From the NCBI GenBank assembly GCA_913061145.1, contig CAJXUQ010000005.1, positions 62,001 through 126,000 on the forward strand: 64,000 nt of DNA, given 5' to 3'. Below the pieces are notes generated by a model that was not told where the DNA came from, searched no databases, and saw nothing but the letters and a program-made list of their open reading frames with translations. Of this stretch, positions 55,388-64,000 are shown piece after piece. The stretch comes from an uncultured Haliea sp. GTDB taxonomy: Bacteria > Pseudomonadota > Gammaproteobacteria > Pseudomonadales > Halieaceae. The first letter of the stretch is position 1. Every line of letters starts with the position of its first letter. A program made the translations under genes and the position numbers.

Positions 55388-56755
55388 TCAGTCCTTGTTC
55401 ACTTTGCCGGGCCGTTTCCAGCCGGGAATATTCCGCTGTTTGCCGCGGGCCACGGCCAGTTCGGCGTCGGGCACGGCGCGGGTAATGGTCGAGCCCGCGG
55501 CCACAAAGCCACCGGACCCAATCTCCACAGGTGCCACCAGTGTCGCGTTGGAACCGACAAAGGCGCCATCCCCGATCCGGGTAATATGCTTATTGACGCC
55601 GTCGTAATTGCAGGTGATGGTGCCTGCGCCGATATTAGCGCCCTCACCCATCTCACAATCGCCAATGTAGGAGAGGTGATTCACCTTGCTGCCGGCACCG
55701 ATGCGCGCTTTCTTGGTTTCCACAAAGTTGCCCACGCGTGCGCCCTGCGCCAGCGCGGTGCCCGGGCGCAACCTTGCGTAGGGGCCGACGGTGCAGTCAT
55801 CTGCAACCGTGGCTTTTTCCAGATGGCTCATGGCGCGTACTTCCGTGCCAGAGCCGATGCGGCTGGCGGTAATCACACAGTTGGGGCCGATGTGTACACC
55901 GTCCTCCAGAATCACCTCACCGGCAAACACACAGTTCACATCAATAAAGACATCGCGCCCACAGCGCAGGTTACCGCGAATGTCGATACGCGCGGGGTCA
56001 GCGAGACGCACACCGGCTGTCATCAACGCTTCGGCACGCTGCCGCTGCAGCTCACGCTCCAGGCGGCTCAGCTGCAGTTGGTCGTTGACCCCCAGCACCG
56101 CCAGCGGATCGGCCACGGTCGCCGTGCGCACTGCGATGCCCTCTGCAACCGACAATGACAGCACATCGGGCAGGTAGTATTCCCGTTGCTGGTTGCTGTT
56201 ACCGACCTTTGGCAGAAAACGCCTGAAGAGGCTGGCGGGTGCAGCCAGAATGCCGGTGTTGACTTCCTGCACCGCGAGCTCCTTGGGGCCGGCGTCCTTG
56301 TGCTCGACCACGGCACAAAACACATTGTCCCCATCGCGCAGAACACGGCCGTAGCCTGTCGGGTCATCCAGCACCGCGGTCAGCAGCGCGGGAGCATCCT
56401 GCGCAGCCTCCACCAGTGTCTGCAATACATCGGGTGCTACCAGCGGCACATCGCCATACAACACGAGCACCGTGCTCTCATCGCGCACCCCCGGTAAGGC
56501 CTGGAGTACCGCGTGCCCGGTACCGAGCTGCTCGGCCTGCTCGACCCAGCACAAGCCGCTGCCGTCCATCGCCTTGCGGACTGCGTCCGCGCCGTGCCCG
56601 ACCACCACATGGATTGCGCTGGGCTCGAGACTGCGCGCGGCGTCCACCACGTGCTGCAGCAGCGGCTTGCCCCCCAACAGGTGCAAGACCTTGGGCGTAC
56701 TGGAGCGCATGCGCGACCCCTGGCCGGCAGCCAGAATGATTACTTCCAGAGTCAT
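55388..56755 (-). CDS. glmU: bifunctional UDP-N-acetylglucosamine pyrophosphorylase/glucosamine-1-phosphate N-acetyltransferase
   Basis: A 455-aa cytosolic enzyme with two jobs: acetylating glucosamine-1-phosphate and joining it to UTP to give UDP-GlcNAc. The N-terminal uridyltransferase shows IILAAGQGSRMRSSTPKVLH. The C-terminal left-handed beta-helix has hexapeptide repeats and the acetyltransferase region VGNFVETKKARIGAGSKVNHLSYIGD. Size is standard. It is followed by glmS and preceded by the atp terminator; atp-glmU-glmS is conserved in gammaproteobacteria. Confidence 0.98.
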   Translation of the reverse strand: MTLEVIILAAGQGSRMRSSTPKVLHLLGGKPLLQHVVDAARSLEPSAIHVVVGHGADAVRKAMDGSGLCWVEQAEQLGTGHAVLQALPGVRDESTVLVLYGDVPLVAPDVLQTLVEAAQDAPALLTAVLDDPTGYGRVLRDGDNVFCAVVEHKDAGPKELAVQEVNTGILAAPASLFRRFLPKVGNSNQQREYYLPDVLSLSVAEGIAVRTATVADPLAVLGVNDQLQLSRLERELQRQRAEALMTAGVRLADPARIDIRGNLRCGRDVFIDVNCVFAGEVILEDGVHIGPNCVITASRIGSGTEVRAMSHLEKATVADDCTVGPYARLRPGTALAQGARVGNFVETKKARIGAGSKVNHLSYIGDCEMGEGANIGAGTITCNYDGVNKHITRIGDGAFVGSNATLVAPVEIGSGGFVAAGSTITRAVPDAELAVARGKQRNIPGWKRPGKVNKD

Positions 56756-56895
56756 AGCGGGATCCCTTTGTTATTGCCGGCGCAACCAAGGTCGGGCGCG
56801 GCTGCGCTGTACTGTCAGACAACTAGCATGTTAACGCGGGGGAAAATGGAAACAACCGGATTGTTCGGGCTGTGGCAAAAAGTGTGACGTAGAAC

Positions 56896-56919
56896 AAAAA
56901 GGCCCTGGTGAACAGGGCC
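56896..56919 (-). terminator. rho-independent terminator of the atp operon
   Basis: On the reverse strand GGCCCTG-N5-CAGGGCC (56901-56919) is followed by TTTTT (56896-56900). It begins 12 bp after the atpC stop, the strongest terminator in the window. Confidence 0.9.
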
Positions 56920-56931
56920 CTGGAAGGTGGT

Positions 56932-57360
56932 TCAGCCGCGCCCGGCGCGGTTACGCATCTTGCGCAATACGGCCAGCTGGGCGGCAGCTTCTGCGAGCTG
57001 CGCGGATGCGCGGCCGTAGTCGAAATCGCCCGACTGGTTGGTGAGGGTGTGCAGGGCTTCGCGACGCGCTTCCTCAGCGGCAGCCTCGTCGACATCGCCG
57101 GCACGCAGGGCCGTGTCTGCGAGGATGGACACCACGCCCGGCTGCACTTCAATGAAGCCGCCAGAAACGTAATACACCTCCTCGTCACCGCCCTGCTTGA
57201 CGATGCGGATCGGCCCGGGGATCAGCGAGGACAGCAGCGGCGCGTGGCCGTAGGTCACGCCCATCTCACCCAGCTCGGCGGTCGCCACCAGCATTTCCAC
57301 CAGCCCGGAGAAGATTTCTTCCTCCGCGCTGACGATGTCGCAGTGAATTGTCATTGCCAT
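56932..57360 (-). CDS. atpC: ATP synthase F1 subunit epsilon
   Basis: A 142-aa epsilon subunit of the central stalk, which couples rotation and inhibits wasteful ATP hydrolysis. The N-terminal beta sandwich shows [31 protein letters not shown] and [16 protein letters not shown], and the C-terminal helical pair has [12 protein letters not shown]. Last gene of the atp operon, 23 bp after atpD, immediately before its terminator. Confidence 0.97.
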   Translation of the reverse strand: MAMTIHCDIVSAEEEIFSGLVEMLVATAELGEMGVTYGHAPLLSSLIPGPIRIVKQGGDEEVYYVSGGFIEVQPGVVSILADTALRAGDVDEAAAEEARREALHTLTNQSGDFDYGRASAQLAEAAAQLAVLRKMRNRAGRG

Positions 57361-57383
57361 CTCCAGCCCCTCGTTCGCAAACC

Positions 57384-59722
<2,339 letters not shown>

Positions 59723-59737
59723 CTGCTGTCCTCGGGG

Positions 59738-61282
59738 TTACCAGGTTTGCGTGGCCTTGAACTTTTCGATCGCCGTTTTGAAGGCAGACTCGATCTCGTC
59801 GTTGTAATCGCCGGTTTCGACAATCTTCTTCATCAGGTCGCCGTACTCGCTGTGCATGAAGGACAGCAGGGACGCTTCGAAATCGCGAATCTTGTTCACT
59901 TCAACGCTGCGCAGGTGACCCTCGTTGGCAGCGTAAAGCACGATACCCATGTCGGCGATGGAACGTGGTGCATATTGCCCCTGCTTCATCAGCTCGGTGA
60001 CCCGCTCACCCTGGTCCAGCTGGGCCTTGGTGGCTTCATCGAGGTCCGATGCAAACTGGGAGAAGGCCGCGAGTTCGCGGTACTGGGCCAGTGCGGTACG
60101 GATACCGCCGGACAGCTTCTTGATGATCTTGGTTTGCGCCGCACCACCCACACGGGAGACCGAGATACCGGCGTTCATCGCCGGGCGTACGCCTGCGTTG
60201 AACATGTCGGCCTCAAGGAAGATCTGCCCGTCGGTGATGGAGATCACGTTGGTCGGTACGAACGCGGAAACGTCACCCGCCTGGGTTTCAATGACCGGCA
60301 GCGCGGTAAGTGAGCCGGTTTTGCCTTTCACTGCACCTTTGGTCATCTGCTCCACGTAATCGGCATTCACCCGTGCCGCGCGCTCAAGCAGGCGTGAGTG
60401 CAGGTAGAACACGTCGCCGGGGTAGGCTTCACGGCCGGGCGGACGACGCAGCAGCAGCGAAATCTGGCGGTAGGCCCAGGCCTGCTTGGTCAGGTCGTCA
60501 TAAATGATCAGGGCGTCTTCACCGCGATCGCGGTAGTACTCGCCCATGGTGCAACCAGCGAAAGGCGCCAGGAACTGCATTGCCGCCGGATCGGAGGCCG
60601 TCGCGGCCACCACGATGGTGTGCTCCATGGCACCGTGCTCTTCCAGCTTGCGTACCACCGAGGCCACCGAGGAAGCCTTCTGGCCGATCGCCACGTAGAT
60701 ACACTTAATGCCGGTACCTTTCTGGTTGATGATCGCGTCGACGGCAATAGCGGTCTTACCCACCTGGCGGTCGCCGATGATCAACTCACGCTGACCACGA
60801 CCGATCGGCACCATGGCGTCGATAGCCTTGAGGCCGATCTGCACGGGCTGGTCCACCGACTGGCGGGCGATAACGCCGGGCGCCACCTTTTCCAGGGCGT
60901 CGGTCAACTTGGCATTAATCGGGCCCTTGCCGTCGATCGGGTTACCCAGTGCATCGACCACGCGGCCCTGCAGTTCGGGGCCCACGGGCACTTCAAGAAT
61001 ACGACCGGTGCAGCGGCAGGACTGGCCCTCGGCCAGATTCTTGTAATCGCCGAGGATCACCGCGCCGACGGAGTCGCGCTCCAGGTTCAGCGCCATTCCG
61101 AAGATGCCGCCTTCGAACTCGATCATTTCACCGTACATCACATCGGTGAGACCGTAAATGCGGATAATACCGTCGGTCACCGATACCACGGTGCCTTCGT
61201 TGCGCGCCTCGGATGACACATCAAGCTGGTCGATGCGCTGCTTGATCATCTCGCTAATTTCTGACGGATTCAGTTGCTGCAT
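59738..61282 (-). CDS. atpA: ATP synthase F1 subunit alpha
   Basis: The 514-aa non-catalytic nucleotide-binding subunit. [17 protein letters not shown] is the usual N-terminus, followed by the Walker [16 protein letters not shown], the [22 protein letters not shown] signature and the C-terminal helical domain ending EKFKATQTW. Length is typical (E. coli 513). It is followed by atpG at 15 bp and preceded by atpH. Confidence 0.98.
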   Translation of the reverse strand: MQQLNPSEISEMIKQRIDQLDVSSEARNEGTVVSVTDGIIRIYGLTDVMYGEMIEFEGGIFGMALNLERDSVGAVILGDYKNLAEGQSCRCTGRILEVPVGPELQGRVVDALGNPIDGKGPINAKLTDALEKVAPGVIARQSVDQPVQIGLKAIDAMVPIGRGQRELIIGDRQVGKTAIAVDAIINQKGTGIKCIYVAIGQKASSVASVVRKLEEHGAMEHTIVVAATASDPAAMQFLAPFAGCTMGEYYRDRGEDALIIYDDLTKQAWAYRQISLLLRRPPGREAYPGDVFYLHSRLLERAARVNADYVEQMTKGAVKGKTGSLTALPVIETQAGDVSAFVPTNVISITDGQIFLEADMFNAGVRPAMNAGISVSRVGGAAQTKIIKKLSGGIRTALAQYRELAAFSQFASDLDEATKAQLDQGERVTELMKQGQYAPRSIADMGIVLYAANEGHLRSVEVNKIRDFEASLLSFMHSEYGDLMKKIVETGDYNDEIESAFKTAIEKFKATQTW

Positions 61283-61298
61283 GCTCTGTTCCTCAATC

Positions 61299-61835
61299 CT
61301 ACAAATTCATTGCCGCGGCGAGCTTGTTCAGCCGACCGCGTACGGAACCATCGATCACCAGATCGCCGGCCCTGATCAACACACCGCCCAACAGCTTGGG
61401 ATCTGTTGAGGTGTGCACGTTTATTTTCCGCTCCAGGCGCTTGCTCAGGGCGGAGGCCAGCTTGTCAGTCATATCGTCCGCCAGATCAAACGCAGACACG
61501 ACCTCAACATCCACTGACTTTTCGTGGTTCGCCTTGTAGCCGGCAAACAACACGGTGATCTGCGGCAACAGGAGCAGACGCTTGTTCTGCGCCAGAATGT
61601 TCAGGAAGTTGCGCAGGGCGGGACCGAGATCCTCGCCGCACACGTCGGCCAGCAGGGTTGCCAGCTGCGCACCGTCCTTCTCCGGATCGCGCAACAGCGC
61701 CTGCATGCGACTGTCGCGGCTGACGGCAGCAGCAAGCTGCAACTGCGGCAACCACTCGGCCAGACTCTGGCTGTCGCGGGCGTACTCGAATGCCGCCTTC
61801 GCGTAGGGGCGGGCCAGCGTGGTCAGTTCGGCCAT
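61299..61835 (-). CDS. atpH: ATP synthase F1 subunit delta
   Basis: A 178-aa stator subunit linking the top of F1 to the b subunits. [21 protein letters not shown] starts the N-terminal helical bundle; the C-terminal signature [41 protein letters not shown] is clear. Length 178 is typical. Neighbours are atpF (13 bp upstream) and atpA (16 bp downstream). Confidence 0.97.
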   Translation of the reverse strand: MAELTTLARPYAKAAFEYARDSQSLAEWLPQLQLAAAVSRDSRMQALLRDPEKDGAQLATLLADVCGEDLGPALRNFLNILAQNKRLLLLPQITVLFAGYKANHEKSVDVEVVSAFDLADDMTDKLASALSKRLERKINVHTSTDPKLLGGVLIRAGDLVIDGSVRGRLNKLAAAMNL

Positions 61836-61848
61836 AACGTCCTCACCA

Positions 61849-62319
61849 TCAAAGCTCTGCAGCCAGTTTATTCACCAGGTCCGCGTGGGCGTCCTGGTCA
61901 ATCGTTGCACCGAGCACTTTCTCTGCTCCCGCCAGCGTCAGCGCGGCAACCTGCGCGCGCAGGGCCTCGCGGGCGCGGTTGGTTTCCTGCTCGATTTCTG
62001 CGCGCGCAGCAGTTTTAACCCGCTCCGCTTCCGTTATCGCCGCTGTTTTCGCTTCTTCCACAATCTGGCTGGCACGCTTGTTGGCGGAATCGACAATGCC
62101 GGCCGCTTCGTGCTTGGCTTCTTTCAACCGCTCAAGCGCTTTTTCCTGCGCCAGTTCCAGATCGTGACTGGCACGATCAGCGGCTGCCAGGCCATCCGCA
62201 ATCTTCTTTTCGCGCTCCTGCATGGCCGCAATGATGGGCGGCCAGACAAACTTCATGCAGAACCAGACGAAGCCGAAAAAGGCGATGACCTGTCCGATAA
62301 GCGTAAGGTTGATATTCAC
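61849..62319 (-). CDS. atpF: ATP synthase F0 subunit b
   Basis: The 156-aa peripheral-stalk subunit. One N-terminal membrane helix ([20 protein letters not shown]) is followed by a long charged helix that dimerises ([23 protein letters not shown] onward). Length equals the E. coli protein. It lies between atpE and atpH in the operon. Confidence 0.98.
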   Translation of the reverse strand: MNINLTLIGQVIAFFGFVWFCMKFVWPPIIAAMQEREKKIADGLAAADRASHDLELAQEKALERLKEAKHEAAGIVDSANKRASQIVEEAKTAAITEAERVKTAARAEIEQETNRAREALRAQVAALTLAGAEKVLGATIDQDAHADLVNKLAAEL

Positions 62320-62391
62320 GCCATACTCCTCACAGATATGGTGGGGCAGCCGGTACGGCCGCCCCGCTCACGGTTGCGTTGTTGGTCGTGC

Positions 62392-62637
<246 letters not shown>

Positions 62638-62667
62638 CTAGCGTTAATAACCAAAGTTAAAGGTGAA

Positions 62668-63549
<882 letters not shown>

Positions 63550-63969
63550 TCACAACTCTTGTTTCGGTGTTTCGGTTTGTTTCTGCTGGCGGCGCATCAA
63601 AAACCACCAGCTTCCTATCGTTTGTACTATCAGCATCGCCACGTATCCGGCGAACACCGCGGCAGCTTCCAGCGGCCGCAACACAACGAACACGGCGGCA
63701 AACCCCACCGCGCTCAAGAGGAACTTTCCGATCTCGCCGCTCAGTGCCGACCGCGCTATCTCGGAGGCTGAACGGGCGCCGCGCGCGCGAAACAGCTTTG
63801 CAGCGAACCAGGCCTGTGGCACCACCGCCACCGCACCGCCACATAACGCTGACAGTGCCGTCGTTTCATCCAGTGCCAACCAGACCAGCAGGCACGAAGG
63901 AACGAGCGTGGCCAACTGCAGCAGCGCTACACGGTGGACCGGGGGGGAGGGAATGCTGTTCGCGCTCAC
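63550..63969 (-). CDS. atpI: F0F1 ATP synthase assembly protein I
   Basis: A 139-aa four-helix membrane protein, the first gene of the atp operon and a helper in c-ring assembly. It has hydrophobic stretches ALLQLATLVPSCLLVWLAL, LSALCGGAVAVVPQAWFAAKLF, FLLSAVGFAAVFVVL and AVFAGYVAMLIVQTIGSWW, and a basic C-terminus (LMRRQQKQTE). The region AVAVVPQAWFAAKLFRARGARS is the family's marker. The operon promoter would be beyond the window edge. Confidence 0.92.
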   Translation of the reverse strand: MSANSIPSPPVHRVALLQLATLVPSCLLVWLALDETTALSALCGGAVAVVPQAWFAAKLFRARGARSASEIARSALSGEIGKFLLSAVGFAAVFVVLRPLEAAAVFAGYVAMLIVQTIGSWWFLMRRQQKQTETPKQEL

Positions 63970-64000
63970 GCGAAACTCCTGCCGAGCCCCTTGCCAACTG

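Noticed and set aside
60398-61216. 272-codon plus-strand frame
   Set aside because: Antisense of atpA.

Overview
The window reads as a chromosomal segment of a GC-rich marine-type gammaproteobacterium. Gene order (gmk-rpoZ-spoT-ridA-recG, rubredoxin/rubredoxin reductase next to ubiC-ubiA, uvrD, oxyR, atpIBEFHAGDC-glmU-glmS) matches the Pseudomonas/Cellvibrionales backbone. The TonB receptor and lipid/terpenoid-type catabolic genes suggest a Halieaceae (OM60/NOR5)-like organism; that family placement is inference from gene content only. The atp operon end normally lies close to parB/gidB and oriC, so the right edge is probably near the replication origin. I saw no tRNA, rRNA, CRISPR array, insertion sequence or phage gene.

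Left part (1-20 kb) is accessory catabolism and regulation. It opens with a UGSC-like gene cut by a TGA, plus its conserved partner. Next come a LuxR-type regulator broken by a one-base frameshift, a Tat-exported ketosteroid-dehydrogenase-like flavoprotein, a TonB-dependent receptor, an SDR, a membrane PQQ dehydrogenase and a second, intact LuxR-type paralogue. The rest is another SDR, a split transketolase, and a TetR-led operon (TetR, DUF1214, SDR, sulfotransferase-like, LLM flavin monooxygenase). Together these look like uptake through the outer membrane, periplasmic oxidation, then cytoplasmic oxidation of a hydrophobic alcohol/ketone such as a steroid or terpenoid. The substrate is not shown by the sequence.

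Middle part (20-47 kb) is mostly housekeeping: nucleotide and stringent response (gmk, rpoZ, spoT, ridA), DNA repair (recG, uvrD), ubiquinone synthesis (ubiC, ubiA), a rubredoxin-rubredoxin reductase fusion, a FemAB-like acyltransferase, a Baeyer-Villiger-type monooxygenase, yaaA, a TRAP transporter with its binding protein on the opposite strand, a YciA thioesterase, a SPOR-domain protein, oxyR, and a beta-oxidation operon (enoyl-CoA hydratase, acyl-CoA synthetase, acyl-CoA dehydrogenase).

Right part (47-64 kb) has a DsbB-like small membrane protein and an envelope-modification module (response regulator, histidine kinase, EptA-type phosphoethanolamine transferase, LTA-synthase-type sulfatase). 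It ends with glmU-glmS (UDP-GlcNAc synthesis) and the complete F0F1 ATP synthase operon, closed by a clear rho-independent terminator. Several genes end inside perfect GC-rich hairpins without a U tract, a recurring 3'-end style in this window.
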